Below the pieces are notes generated by a model that worked only from the letters and a program-made list of their open reading frames with translations, searched no databases and was not told the DNA's origin. DNA of 64,000 nt, from contig NZ_AQQY01000002.1 in the NCBI RefSeq assembly GCF_000671395.1, positions 304,093 through 368,092 of the forward strand. Direction: 5' to 3'. Of this stretch, positions 1-8,930 are shown piece by piece; position 1 is the first letter of the stretch; every line of letters begins with the position of its first letter. The position numbers were made by a program, and so were the translations under genes. The stretch comes from Actibacterium atlanticum. GTDB taxonomy: Bacteria > Pseudomonadota > Alphaproteobacteria > Rhodobacterales > Rhodobacteraceae.

Positions 1-1332
1 ATGGCCCGACCCGATTATCTAAGCCAAGGAGAGGTTGCGCGACTTTTCCCAGTACTTGCCACAACGTCTAAGGAAGGGCGAACCACGTCTATCGTTTTGG
101 CATGCATGACGCTCGTAAATGAATTCGGATCAGAACTGTTGAGTTCGATAGGGCAGCGTGTGGGAAAGCGATCTAGCGTTGCAACCTACACCGAGATCGT
201 TTTCAAGGGTGAGAAAGTGGTGGCAAAGGACCGCCCAGACGGGTTGATCGTCATAAGAACGGGCGCACGAGAATGGCGCGCTATGGTGGAGGCCAAGGTT
301 GGAAACGCTCATATAACTGCGGAGCAAATAGATAGATATCGATTGATCGCAAAAGAGCACAGCATCGATTGCATCATCACTATTTCAAATCAGTTTGCGA
401 CCACTCCAGATCATCACCCTGTCGAAGATGTTCGCAAGAGCCGGTCAAAGATTCCGGTCTATCACTGGTCTTGGATGTTCATCCGAACGGCAGCGGATCT
501 ATTGCTGAGCAATGATGAAGTTAAAGACAGTGACCAGTCTGTCCTGTTGCAGGAGTTAATGCGGTTTCTCACCCATGAAAGCGCCGGCATAAAAGGGTTT
601 GACCGGATGCCGCCAGAATGGAGTGAGTTGAATAGGCACATTTCAGCTGGTGGTAAGATTTTGGCGAAGTCTCCAGAGGCCGGAGTGGTTCTAGATGCTT
701 GGCATCAGGAGACGAAAGATTTGTCGTTGATTCTAAGCCGAGAAACTGAAACGGCAGTACACCAAAAACTCTCTAGGAAGCATTTGAAGGATCCGGCGGA
801 GCGGCTCAAAGATGAGCTTCAGACGTTGAGAGAAGCGCATCAGCTAGGTGTCAATTTAGATGTTCCAGATGCCGCTGCGCCTTTGACGGTTACCGCTGAC
901 CTAAATCGTCGGACGTTGGAAGTCGGAATGAGCCTGCGGGCACCCGAGGACAGAAAGTCATCTAAAGCGCGGTTAAACTGGTTGTTGAGGCAACTGAGGA
1001 CGGAAAATGCAGGAGAGGTCTTCATCAAGTTTTCTTGGCCCGGCCGAAGCGAAGATACTGTACATAGCCTAATAGATCTTCGTGAAGAACCTGAGCTTTG
1101 CGAACGTGACAAGAATGATCTGCAGGTTGTCAGCTTCCATGTTTACATGGCCCGTCGGCTTGGTGCGAAGTTTACGCAACAAACCAACTTCGTATCAGAG
1201 CTTGAGACACTGGTGCCTGAGTTCTACCGCGAGATCGGTCAGAACCTTTCGGCTTGGCGAAAGCCAGCACCGAAAATTCGCGACGCTGTATCAGAAGTCG
1301 GTGAGGGCCAAGATGCTGGGCCGCAAGCTTAG
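1..1332 (+). CDS. PD-(D/E)XK nuclease-like hypothetical protein
   Basis: 443-residue protein of unknown function. Residues 80-109 show the pattern of a PD-(D/E)XK nuclease core: Asp80 in 'RPDGLIVI', Glu97-Ala-Lys99 in 'MVEAKVG' and Gln109 in 'AEQIDRY', with beta-strand-like hydrophobic runs around them. This suggests a metal-dependent nuclease fold, but no substrate can be named. The rest is charged and mostly helical, with no membrane segment. The ATG is the first base of the window, so an upstream start cannot be excluded. The 3' end overlaps the stop of rimO on the other strand by three bases. Base composition is clearly more AT-rich than the neighbours, which suggests an acquired gene. 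It could be a stand-alone defence or repair protein; that is inference. Confidence 0.75.
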   Translation: MARPDYLSQGEVARLFPVLATTSKEGRTTSIVLACMTLVNEFGSELLSSIGQRVGKRSSVATYTEIVFKGEKVVAKDRPDGLIVIRTGAREWRAMVEAKVGNAHITAEQIDRYRLIAKEHSIDCIITISNQFATTPDHHPVEDVRKSRSKIPVYHWSWMFIRTAADLLLSNDEVKDSDQSVLLQELMRFLTHESAGIKGFDRMPPEWSELNRHISAGGKILAKSPEAGVVLDAWHQETKDLSLILSRETETAVHQKLSRKHLKDPAERLKDELQTLREAHQLGVNLDVPDAAAPLTVTADLNRRTLEVGMSLRAPEDRKSSKARLNWLLRQLRTENAGEVFIKFSWPGRSEDTVHSLIDLREEPELCERDKNDLQVVSFHVYMARRLGAKFTQQTNFVSELETLVPEFYREIGQNLSAWRKPAPKIRDAVSEVGEGQDAGPQA

Positions 1333-2702
1333 TGCAGGCAACCCCACAAGTCATACTCCCCCGCTTCGTCCACTTCTACGCTGACGATATCCCCGACCGA
1401 CAGCCCCTCGGTGCCTTCGTCAATGAACAGGTTGCCGTCGATCTCGGGGGCGTCGGCTTTGGTGCGGCAGGTGGCGATGCCGTCTTCGTCAATATCGTCG
1501 ACGATCACATCCATGACCTGACCGACCTTGGCGGCCAGCTTGGCCTCGGAGATCGCCTGCGCCTTCTCCATGAACCGTTCCCAGCGGTCTTGCTTGACCT
1601 CGGCCGGGACGTGGTCGGGCAGGGCGTTTGAGCGCGCGCCGTCGACGTTTTCGTATTGGAAGCAGCCGACGCGGTCGAGCTGGGCCTCGTCCAGCCAATC
1701 GAGCAGGGTTTGGAACTCCTCTTCCGTCTCACCCGGATAGCCCACAATAAACGTCGAGCGCAGGGTGATGTCGGGGCAATCGCGGCGCCATGCCTGGATT
1801 TCGTCCAGCGTTTTGGCGGCGGCGGCGGGGCGGGCCATGCGTTTCAGGACGTCGGGGTGGGCGTGCTGAAACGGGATGTCCAGATAGGGCAGGATCAGGC
1901 CATCCGCCATCAGCGGGATCAGTTGGCGCACATGCGGGTAGGGGTAGACATAGTGCAGCCGCACCCACGCGCCCAACGACCCCAGATCGCGGGCCAGATC
2001 GGTGATATGGGCGCGGTGGCCACGGTCCTCGGCGTGTTTGATATCGACGCCATAGGCCGAGGTATCCTGAGAGATCACCAGCAGTTCTTTGACGCCCGCG
2101 TCCACCAGTTTCTCAGCCTCGCGCAGCACCGCATGGGCCGGGCGCGACGCCAGCTTGCCGCGCATGTCAGGGATGATGCAGAACTTGCACTTGTGGTTAC
2201 AGCCCTCGGAGATTTTCAGATAGCTGTAATGGCGCGGGGTCAGCTTGACGCCGCTGGAGGGCAGCAGATCAATGAACGGATCGGGGGCGGGGGGCACGAC
2301 GCCGTGCACCGCGTCCAGCACCTGTTCGTATTGATGCGGGCCGGTGACGGCCATCACGCTGGGATGCGTGCCGCGAATGTAGTCTTCCTCGGCCCCCAAA
2401 CAGCCGGTCACGATCACCTTGCCGTTTTCCTTCAATGCCTCGCCGATGGCCTCAAGGCTTTCGGCCTTGGCGCTGTCCAGAAAGCCGCAGGTGTTGACGA
2501 TCACCGCATCGGCCCCGCCGTAATCGGGGGAGATCGCATAGCCCTCGGCCCGCAGGCGGGTCAGGATGCGCTCACTGTCGACCAGCGCCTTGGGGCAGCC
2601 AAGCGAGACCATGCCGACAGTCGGCTGGCCGGCGCGGGCGGTGTCGGAAATGCGCGCTTTGGGCGCAAGATCAGGGCGGAGGTCGGGCGGATTGCTGGAC
2701 AT
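1329..2702 (-). CDS. rimO: Ribosomal protein S12 methylthiotransferase RimO
   Basis: Radical-SAM enzyme that adds a methylthio group to the conserved Asp of ribosomal protein S12. The 457-residue protein has the N-terminal UPF0004 domain with the three ligands of the auxiliary iron-sulfur cluster (Cys36 in '[12 protein letters not shown]', Cys72, Cys101). The radical-SAM CxxxCxxC follows at Cys168, Cys172 and Cys175 ('[10 protein letters not shown]'), and a C-terminal TRAM-like domain closes the protein. The 'SLGCPK.LVDSE' signature separates RimO from MiaB. Length is normal for the family. The gene is convergent with the nuclease-like gene and shares three bases with its end. No strong ribosome-binding site is visible before the ATG. 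Confidence 0.96.
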   Translation of the reverse strand: MSSNPPDLRPDLAPKARISDTARAGQPTVGMVSLGCPKALVDSERILTRLRAEGYAISPDYGGADAVIVNTCGFLDSAKAESLEAIGEALKENGKVIVTGCLGAEEDYIRGTHPSVMAVTGPHQYEQVLDAVHGVVPPAPDPFIDLLPSSGVKLTPRHYSYLKISEGCNHKCKFCIIPDMRGKLASRPAHAVLREAEKLVDAGVKELLVISQDTSAYGVDIKHAEDRGHRAHITDLARDLGSLGAWVRLHYVYPYPHVRQLIPLMADGLILPYLDIPFQHAHPDVLKRMARPAAAAKTLDEIQAWRRDCPDITLRSTFIVGYPGETEEEFQTLLDWLDEAQLDRVGCFQYENVDGARSNALPDHVPAEVKQDRWERFMEKAQAISEAKLAAKVGQVMDVIVDDIDEDGIATCRTKADAPEIDGNLFIDEGTEGLSVGDIVSVEVDEAGEYDLWGCLH

Positions 2703-2798
2703 GGGGTGGCGTATAGCGGCGCAAGGGCGGCTTGGGAATAGGGGCGTTGCGCCGCCAGTGCGCTTAAAGCGTACTAGGTGATATAGCTTGCATAGGCT

Positions 2799-3398
2799 TC
2801 AAGGTCGCCGGTCTAGAGAAAGCCTTTTGATGTCAGACTTTGTTTTGATCTGAGAAGCCAGTTTCTTTGGTGACTTCCGAAATCCGATGATCGCCGCGAT
2901 CAGAGACCTGGCCAGAACCTCTTTTTCAAGGGCTTCCACATAATCGAACTTGTCTGAAGCGATCTTTTTTAGGTACCCGAACATTGCTTCGGATTGGTTT
3001 TCATAAATCAAACCACCGAACGAGGATGCGGCCCGGATACATGTGTCGGGCCAATCTTCCCATGGCCAGTCCTTCAATACTGTGCGTAGCTCTGCCTCAA
3101 ACAAGGCTGAACCGCTCCAGTAATTACACACAGCGGTGATCACGGCTGCGGACCTATCGCTGAGATTGGTCTCGATGGTGTCATGCTGTCTGAAGCAGGC
3201 AAAAAGGTCCTTATACCTGTCCAAATGATCTTGTTCGAATGGAAAGACCAACGCGAAAGCTAGTAGGCTTTCGTACGATTGTACTTCTATTGGGCCGTAG
3301 AAAACTTGAATAATATCAGTTAGTTCATCTTTAGAAAGCGTTCCCCCTGACTTTGCTTTATCAATATACTTTTCAAATCGGGCTGCGCGTTCTGTCAT
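2799..3398 (-). CDS. Hypothetical protein
   Basis: 199-residue soluble, acidic-to-neutral and largely helical protein that I do not recognise. The start at 3398 is chosen because the ATG is preceded by a clear Shine-Dalgarno GGGAGG eight bases upstream; an open frame continues further upstream but lacks such a site. Tryptophan-rich 'DWPWEDWPDTC' lies near the middle and a basic tail ('KSPKKLASQIKTKSDIKR') near the end. No signal peptide or membrane segment is seen. Codon use is AT-richer than in the surrounding core genes and it stands between rimO and another unknown gene, so it is probably accessory. Immunity-type proteins look similar in size and helicity, but nothing here proves that. Confidence 0.6.
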   Translation of the reverse strand: MTERAARFEKYIDKAKSGGTLSKDELTDIIQVFYGPIEVQSYESLLAFALVFPFEQDHLDRYKDLFACFRQHDTIETNLSDRSAAVITAVCNYWSGSALFEAELRTVLKDWPWEDWPDTCIRAASSFGGLIYENQSEAMFGYLKKIASDKFDYVEALEKEVLARSLIAAIIGFRKSPKKLASQIKTKSDIKRLSLDRRP

Positions 3399-3674
3399 AA
3401 TTTGAACCTCCCACAAGTTTTCGGCGGTTTCAGTCGATTTCCTGAGTGTTCGTGCCACGCACAACTCTCTGCGGAGGCATCCTTTACTTTAGTGCACAGA
3501 GGCTGATGCTGGTATATCGCAGAGTTCAGATGTCTTCCGTTCACAATTCCATTCGGTCCACAAGGATTCGCTACGCTATGAACTCACTGTGATACTCACA
3601 TTCCGGGAAGAGGTCTGAGAATTCTTCTCGCAAACGGTCTTTGCAAAAGAAGGTTCTTCCCGGTTCTTTTGACG

Positions 3675-4016
3675 TCACGCGTACTCTGGCCACGTAAGAC
3701 CATCTTGGAATTTGTCGAACCAGTAGCGCCGTACGTCGGGATCATCCAACCGATCAAACTCTCTGACCAGAGCTTCCAGCTTCTTGCCGATTTGAACGCC
3801 GGCGCCAAACAGCAATTTGGACAACGTTGTTTGGATCGCAAGCAGCTCATCGAATTTGACGTCGGATTCACCGTAGGAGTGCTTCTGCCCAATCTCCAAA
3901 ATCAACACTTTGCACCGGTTTTCATATGCAAAGAGGCATTGCTGTATTCCCGCCTTTGAACTCTCAAGCTGATCGACGTATTCGCTTAGAACTTCGTCTA
4001 AATCCGTTAGTTCCAT
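3675..4016 (-). CDS. Hypothetical small protein
   Basis: 113-residue acidic protein without signal peptide or membrane segment; not recognised. Its first 60 residues alternate charged and hydrophobic positions as in a helical bundle or short coiled coil ('LDEVLSEYVDQLESSKAG'), and the C-terminus has 'RRYWFDKFQDGLTWPEYA'. A GGAG motif lies about ten bases before the ATG. It is preferred over two overlapping frames of similar length because it alone has a ribosome-binding site and normal amino-acid composition. It reads in the same direction as the unknown gene at 2799-3398, with 276 bases between them, in the same AT-richer block. Confidence 0.5.
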   Translation of the reverse strand: MELTDLDEVLSEYVDQLESSKAGIQQCLFAYENRCKVLILEIGQKHSYGESDVKFDELLAIQTTLSKLLFGAGVQIGKKLEALVREFDRLDDPDVRRYWFDKFQDGLTWPEYA

Positions 4017-4168
4017 TTACACTTTTCTCCGAATGCGAAAGGATTTGTCGCAACGCCAATTTAAAGATGCCTAGCCTAGCAAAGAGATAGGTTAATGCAA
4101 TTTGGTCGCGTTCCGGGTTCGGCATAGTTTCCTCGCAGACCGAGTTATTTCGTACGGGAGATGTTCAT

Positions 4169-4591
4169 GTGCTGACACGCAAGCATACATCATTTTTGCT
4201 GCTTGGAGGGATAGCCCTGCCAGTGGTTTACTTCGTCATATTGACTGTGCAGCTCAGTTTCTTGATGCCAGCCCATAATACAGAGGTCGTCGAGTATCGA
4301 CTGGATGATCTGAACTCAGAATTCATGGCGGGCCTCGTCGCACATCTGTCTTCTGACGTTGCCTATGAGTGCGAGTCGCAGCAGACACGATATGTCTGCT
4401 ATCGAGAAACGACTCGGATTGTGCTGCCCTTTGAGGCAAGCAGGATATATTTGAGAGGGCCATTGCCTTCAGGGATCTTGGCTTGGCCTCGGGAGAATAC
4501 CGCGCTTTCCGCTGCTTTAAATGATATCGACGTTTACCTCGCGGCCAACAAGGTATCGATTAACAAGGAAGCGGAGCGGGGCGCGCGGTGA
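4169..4591 (+). CDS. Hypothetical single-pass membrane protein
   Basis: 140-residue protein with one N-terminal hydrophobic segment (about residues 8-32, 'FLLLGGIALPVVYFVILTVQ') and a soluble, probably periplasmic domain with two cysteines near the middle (in 'YECESQQTRYVCYRE') that could form a disulfide. The start is GTG at 4169: GGGAG lies eight bases upstream and both nearby ATGs run into a stop after a few codons. No family is recognised. It is transcribed away from the minus-strand unknown gene ending its 5' side at 4016, so 4017-4168 holds two divergent promoters. Confidence 0.5.
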   Translation: MLTRKHTSFLLLGGIALPVVYFVILTVQLSFLMPAHNTEVVEYRLDDLNSEFMAGLVAHLSSDVAYECESQQTRYVCYRETTRIVLPFEASRIYLRGPLPSGILAWPRENTALSAALNDIDVYLAANKVSINKEAERGAR

Positions 4592-4923
4592 TGGGCCGGG
4601 CGATGCGCCTCACGGAAGGGGCGCAAAACACTGTTAAAGGCCAGCTGAACTTCGTCCGCTTGATCACCTGCGCTTCAGGTAAATTGGCCCAATAGAACAT
4701 CTATTAACCCTTCGGCTCGGCACAAAGCGCAGGCCGCGCTGGGCCTGCGGCAGCGGTTCCGGTTGCGTCAATCTATGCGCGATGCACAGCATCGCGAGCG
4801 CCCGACCCGCCCCCACAGGGCGGGCGCTTCTCGCCCACCCTTCGGGTCAGGCGCGTTTCAAGGTTGTTGCCTGCTCTGCGCCTGCTTAGGTTACCCTTGA
4901 ACGTGATTTAGTGGGGGTGCGTC
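4592..4923. other. Gene-free stretch with several hairpins
   Basis: No credible ORF was found in these 332 bases. The region is rich in inverted repeats: a 7-bp arm pair GCAGGCC/GGCCTGC, an 8-bp pair CGCGATGC/GCATCGCG around a three-base loop, a CCCGCCC/GGGCGGG hairpin, and ACCC/GGGT around TTC. The GC-rich part from about 4800 shares a 23-base core with 20978-21000 (see the repeat entries). It probably holds the end of the upstream transcript and the promoter of the AsmA-like gene. Confidence 0.4.
4818..4840. repeat. GC-rich hairpin-associated repeat, copy 1
   Basis: The 23-base core GGGCGGGCG-y-TTC-w-CGCCCACCC is shared with positions 20978-21000, differing at two positions. In both places the left part is the second arm of a CCCGCCC/GGGCGGGC hairpin, and both lie in short intergenic gaps. 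It resembles a dispersed intergenic palindromic repeat rather than a gene-specific site. Confidence 0.5.
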
Positions 4924-6783
4924 ATGCGCTGGTTGATCCGTAGCTTCTTTGCCTTGGTCCTGTTGGCCGCTTTGCTGGTGGGGGCGGTGTTCTTGCTGCC
5001 GGCCGATAAGATCGCGGCGTTGGCCAGCGATCAGGTGAAGGCGGCGACGGGGCGGGTTTTGACGTTGGAGGGGCGCATCAAGCCCTCAATCTGGCCGCAG
5101 ATTGGCATTCAGGCGGGGCCGGTGGCTTTGTCGAATGCCGACTGGGCCTCGGATCAGCCCATGTTGCAGGCGCAGACCATGCGGATCGGGCTGGACCCGG
5201 CAGCCTTGATCAAAGGGGATATCGTGATCCGCGAGCTGCAGGTGGTGCAGCCCCAGATCCTGTTGGAAACCTCGGCCGAGGGTCTGGCCAACTGGGAGTT
5301 TGGCGCGGGCACCGCAACGGCTGACAGTGGCGAAGCCAGCGGCACGGCCACGGCCTTTACCATTGATCAGGCCCTGATCAGCGACGGCTCTGTGCGGTTT
5401 ATCGACCGCGCCAGCGGCGCCGATTACGCGATCGATGCACTGGACCTGTCGCTCAGCGTGCCAGATTTCAACGGACCGGCCAAATTGTCGCTTTCCGGGC
5501 TGATGAACGGGCAGAGCGCGCAGGCCGCGTTCGCACTGGGCAATTTCGGTGCGGCGTTGAACGGCGATGTCAGCACGGTCAAGCTTGAGGCCGATCTGGC
5601 GGGGGCGGATCTGAGTTTCGAGGGCCGCGCGGGGCTGGAGCCTTTGGCCGCCGAGGGCGCGCTGTCTCTGAGCGCGGCAAATCTGGGCCCCGTGCTGGCG
5701 CTGGCCGGACAGAGCGCCGATTTGCCATCTGGTCTTGGTACGGTTTCGGCCAAGGGCAATGTCACGCTTGCGCCACAGGGCACCGTGCATCTGCGCGACG
5801 GGGTGATTGGCTTTGCCGGAAACACGTTGTCGGGTGCTTTAGATGTTGATCCCAACGGCGCACGCCCCAAGCTGAACGGGCAATTGTCGACGGGGGTGCT
5901 GGATCTGATCGCGTTAAGCGGCGCAACGGACAGCGGCGCGGGCGCGGCCAGTTCGGGCTGGTCCACGGCACCGATTGATGTGTCGGGGCTGGCGGCGGTG
6001 GATGCGTCCATCGCGCTAAGCGCGCAGGGGGTGAAGCTGCCGGGTTTGACGCTAAACGCGACCCGCGCGCTGGTCACCCTGTCGGACCGCCGTCTGGTCT
6101 TTGATCTGCGCGAGCTGCGCGCCTATGAGGGATTGATCACAGGCGAGTTTGTGATCAACGGGCGCGGGGGCCTGTCGGTGGGCGGGGATCTGTCGCTGGA
6201 CGGTCTGGCCCTGCAGCCTGCGCTAAGCGAACTGGCGAGCTATGAAAAACTGACGGGCACAGGTGCCGCGCAGTTAAAGTTCCTTGCTTCGGGCAATTCC
6301 GAGGCTGCACTGGCCAACAGCCTGTCCGGGTCGGGCGCGCTTTCGTTTTCGGACGGATTGTTTCTGGGGGTCGACCTTGCGTCAGCCTATCAGAGCGATC
6401 AAAGCGGCGATGCCTCGGGGCGCACTGTCTTTGACAAGGTCACGGCGACGTTTGACATTGCGGGCGGTGTGCTGAGCAACGAAGATTTCGTGCTGGATGG
6501 CCCGCGCATCAAGGCCACCGGCAAAGGCACCGTTGGGATCGGGGCGCAGGTGCTGGATTACCGCCTGATCCCGGTCGCCTTTGCCCGCAATGATGCCGAG
6601 CGCAGCTTGAAAGTCCCCCTGCGGGTGACCGGCAGCTGGGATGCACCAAAACTGAAACTGGATGCTGAAACCGCCGTCAAGGAACGGGTCGAAGAAAAGA
6701 TTGAGACCCGCAAAGAAGAACTTAAGGAAAGCGCGCGCGAGAAACTGCGCGAAAAACTTCTGGAACGACTAGGCAACCAATAG
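4924..6783 (+). CDS. AsmA family protein
   Basis: 619-residue envelope protein of the AsmA type. Residues about 5-25 form one membrane anchor ('FFALVLLAALLVGAVFLLP'), followed by the typical AsmA N-terminal region in which a '.G.I.PS..P..GI' stretch precedes 'GPVALSNADW'. A long beta-rich body and a C-terminal AsmA domain ('LSGSGALSFSDGLFLGVDL') follow. The last 45 residues are a highly charged Lys/Glu/Arg helix. AsmA-like proteins are thought to act in phospholipid traffic to the outer membrane, so a periplasmic lipid-transfer role is likely. It ends six bases before the stop of the convergent MFS gene. Confidence 0.88.
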   Translation: MRWLIRSFFALVLLAALLVGAVFLLPADKIAALASDQVKAATGRVLTLEGRIKPSIWPQIGIQAGPVALSNADWASDQPMLQAQTMRIGLDPAALIKGDIVIRELQVVQPQILLETSAEGLANWEFGAGTATADSGEASGTATAFTIDQALISDGSVRFIDRASGADYAIDALDLSLSVPDFNGPAKLSLSGLMNGQSAQAAFALGNFGAALNGDVSTVKLEADLAGADLSFEGRAGLEPLAAEGALSLSAANLGPVLALAGQSADLPSGLGTVSAKGNVTLAPQGTVHLRDGVIGFAGNTLSGALDVDPNGARPKLNGQLSTGVLDLIALSGATDSGAGAASSGWSTAPIDVSGLAAVDASIALSAQGVKLPGLTLNATRALVTLSDRRLVFDLRELRAYEGLITGEFVINGRGGLSVGGDLSLDGLALQPALSELASYEKLTGTGAAQLKFLASGNSEAALANSLSGSGALSFSDGLFLGVDLASAYQSDQSGDASGRTVFDKVTATFDIAGGVLSNEDFVLDGPRIKATGKGTVGIGAQVLDYRLIPVAFARNDAERSLKVPLRVTGSWDAPKLKLDAETAVKERVEEKIETRKEELKESAREKLREKLLERLGNQ

Positions 6784-6789
6784 TCGCGG

Positions 6790-8121
6790 CTAGCGCGGCC
6801 AATGCGGATGGATTTCATCAATGATCAGGCGGTGGCGGTGGCCGTGGTCTGACATTGGATGCGCTTTTAGGTGCGGATGATCCGGTGGCAGGTCTGAATG
6901 GTCATGCTCGGGGGCGCGGTCCTGCCCTGCAGGCCACAACCGCCCTGCCGCCCACAGCGCGCCAGCCGCGATAAGCCCCAACAGGATGAGTGTCGTGCTC
7001 TGGCCCAGCCCGCGCCCTCCCCATCCTGCCAACGGATAGGTGATCAGCCAGCACAGATGGGAAAGCGCGAATTGCGCGGTAAAAACGGCCGGGCGATCCG
7101 TGTTATGCGCCGAGCGGCGGATCAACCTGCCCGCAGGGGTGATCACCCCTGAATAGCACGCCCCCAACCCCAGCCATACCGCCAGCATGAGATGCCAAGC
7201 GGGCCATCCAAACAGGGCGGTGAACAGGCCCAGAGCCAGGCTGACACCCACCATCCCGCAGGCAGCGGCCAGCATGACGATCCGGTCTCCGGCCTGTCGC
7301 AACAACACCGGCAGGATCAAAGCAGCGCACATCGCCCCCAGCCCAAAGGCCCCCATGGCCAGCGCAAGATAGGGGGCAGGCAGATCATAGGTTGCGCGTA
7401 CCACGACCACCGTATTCACCAATACAAAGGCCCCGATCGCCGCCGCAGACAGGTTCAGGGCCAACAGCCCGCGAAGCCGGGGCGTAGCCAGATAAATCCT
7501 GCCTCCCCGGGTCACGCGCCGCCAGAACGGCCCCGGTTTTTCACGCCGCGGGCGGGCGGGCAGGGGGGTGCGAATGACCAGAAGCGCGGACACTCCAAAG
7601 CCGATGACCGTCCCCACGAACAGCCCGCTAAAGCTGATCACCAGCAACAACAGGCCAGCAATCGCAGGGCTCAGCAGGTTTTCCAGCTCATAGGCCAGAC
7701 GCGACAGTGTCAGCGCCTTGGTATAGTCCTCCTCATCGGGCAGGACGTCAGGGATCAGCGCCTGAAAGGTCGGGGTGAAACTGGCCGAGGCCGCTTGCAG
7801 CACAAAGATCAACAGATACACCTGCCCGACCGTTTCCACAAAGGGCAGGCACAGTGCGACGGCGGCGCGGATTATGTCTGCACCGACCAACACTGCCTTG
7901 CGGGGCAAACGCTCGGTGAAGGCCTGAACGATGGGGGACAGGCCCACATAGGCCAGCATCTTGATCGCATAGGCGGTGCCCAGCACCGCGCCGGCATGGG
8001 GTCCGGCCAGATCATAGGCCAGCAATCCCAGCGCGATGGTCATCAGGCCCGTCCCGGTCAGCGCAACCAGCTGCGCGGCGAACAAAGGCCCGTAAACCGG
8101 GTGCTTTAACAACGAAACCAT
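6790..8121 (-). CDS. MFS exporter with histidine-rich C-terminus (NreB/EntS-like)
   Basis: 443-residue major facilitator with about twelve membrane segments, of the EntS/MFS_3 type ('MVSLLKHPVYGPLFAAQLVALTGTG', 'ERLPRKAVLVGADIIRA'). The last ~45 residues are soluble and carry about ten histidines in HxH and DH pairs ('DHGHRHR', 'HPHWPR'). NreB nickel-resistance exporters are MFS_3 proteins with a His-rich tail, so divalent-metal export is a reasonable inference; multidrug or siderophore export is the alternative. The gene follows gcrA on the same strand but is separated from it by a strong terminator at 8158-8184, so it should have its own transcript. Confidence 0.85.
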   Translation of the reverse strand: MVSLLKHPVYGPLFAAQLVALTGTGLMTIALGLLAYDLAGPHAGAVLGTAYAIKMLAYVGLSPIVQAFTERLPRKAVLVGADIIRAAVALCLPFVETVGQVYLLIFVLQAASASFTPTFQALIPDVLPDEEDYTKALTLSRLAYELENLLSPAIAGLLLLVISFSGLFVGTVIGFGVSALLVIRTPLPARPRREKPGPFWRRVTRGGRIYLATPRLRGLLALNLSAAAIGAFVLVNTVVVVRATYDLPAPYLALAMGAFGLGAMCAALILPVLLRQAGDRIVMLAAACGMVGVSLALGLFTALFGWPAWHLMLAVWLGLGACYSGVITPAGRLIRRSAHNTDRPAVFTAQFALSHLCWLITYPLAGWGGRGLGQSTTLILLGLIAAGALWAAGRLWPAGQDRAPEHDHSDLPPDHPHLKAHPMSDHGHRHRLIIDEIHPHWPR

Positions 8122-8157
8122 GGGCAGAACTTAGCGCAGGACAGGGCAATGCACAGC

Positions 8158-8184
8158 AAAAAGCCCGCCAGAGGCGGGCCTTTT
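8158..8184 (-). terminator. Rho-independent terminator after gcrA
   Basis: GC-rich inverted repeat (GCCCGCC, three-base loop, GGCGGGC) flanked by A-run and T-run on the two sides, so it can act in both directions. On the minus strand it follows the gcrA stop by about 20 bases and separates gcrA from the downstream MFS gene. Confidence 0.85.
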
Positions 8185-8205
8185 CTGGTCACAATCTACG
8201 GCCGA

Positions 8206-8787
8206 TCAGCGTTTGCGGTCGCGGCGGGCGCTCATCGGCTGGAAGGCCACGCTGACATGGACCTCGCAATAGGGCTTGCCCGACTGTACTGGCAGGCCGC
8301 AGAACCAAAACTCTTCGGTCGCCGGGTCGCCAATGGGCCATTTGCAGGTGCGCTCGGTCAGCTCCATCAACGACAGCTTCTTCGCGCTCTTTTCCACCTC
8401 GCGGGCCGAGGCCAGCGTTTCGGGGCTGATCTCGTTGGCCGAGGGCTGGGGCGGCAGCGGTTGACCGGCAGGAATGATGGCTTTGCGGGCCGGGATCGGC
8501 GCAGGTATGGTCTCTGCCGCTTTGGCAGGTTCAGCAGCCGGTTTGGGCGCAGGCTTTGCCTTGGGTGCGGGCTTTGCCTTGGGCGCTGCTTCAGCCTTGG
8601 GCGCGGCCTTTTCCTTGGCAGCAGGTTTACCGCCGCCGCCCGAGCGGTTCGACAGGCCAAGGCGGTGCACTTTGCCGATCACCGCATTGCGGGTGACACC
8701 ACCCAGCTCTTTGGCGATCTGGCTGGCCGACTGACCCTCGCCCCACATTTTTTTTAGCGTCTCGACGCGCTCTTCGGTCCAGGACAT
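8206..8787 (-). CDS. gcrA: GcrA cell cycle regulator
   Basis: 193-residue alphaproteobacterial cell-cycle transcription factor, which works with sigma70 and the CcrM-methylated GANTC mark. The N-terminus 'MSWTEERVETLKKMWGEG' followed by 'SASQIAKELGGVTRNAVIGK' is the conserved helix-turn-helix DNA-binding domain. A long Ala/Pro/Lys-rich linker (about residues 50-105) leads to the C-terminal domain with 'CKWPIGDP...FWFCG', 'GKPYC' and 'HVSVAFQP', the sigma-interacting module. The start at 8787 is chosen because this is the family N-terminus and an AAAGGAAC site precedes it; a longer frame upstream is not conserved sequence. It is divergent from the ABC permease with 143 bases between. Confidence 0.95.
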   Translation of the reverse strand: MSWTEERVETLKKMWGEGQSASQIAKELGGVTRNAVIGKVHRLGLSNRSGGGGKPAAKEKAAPKAEAAPKAKPAPKAKPAPKPAAEPAKAAETIPAPIPARKAIIPAGQPLPPQPSANEISPETLASAREVEKSAKKLSLMELTERTCKWPIGDPATEEFWFCGLPVQSGKPYCEVHVSVAFQPMSARRDRKR

Positions 8788-8930
8788 ATCGTTCCTTTGG
8801 CTGTTGGCCGGTTGATCGCACCCGGTGGTACGATTAAGTGACATCCGGCGGTGCCCTATTCTATTCTGCGGTGCCGACGGGATACAAGCCCACAGCACTG
8901 GCTCTGGGCCAGCATATTTGGGGGAAATCC

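Noticed and set aside
1656..2741. 361-codon open frame antisense to rimO
   Set aside because: Shadow frame; rimO has all six cluster cysteines.
3596..3959. Two alternative ORFs overlapping the 113-residue unknown gene
   Set aside because: Neither has a ribosome-binding site nor plausible composition; the gene at 3675-4016 does.
7192..8109. 305-codon Gln/Gly-rich frame opposite the MFS gene
   Set aside because: Low-complexity translation typical of antisense to membrane-protein codons; no ribosome-binding site.
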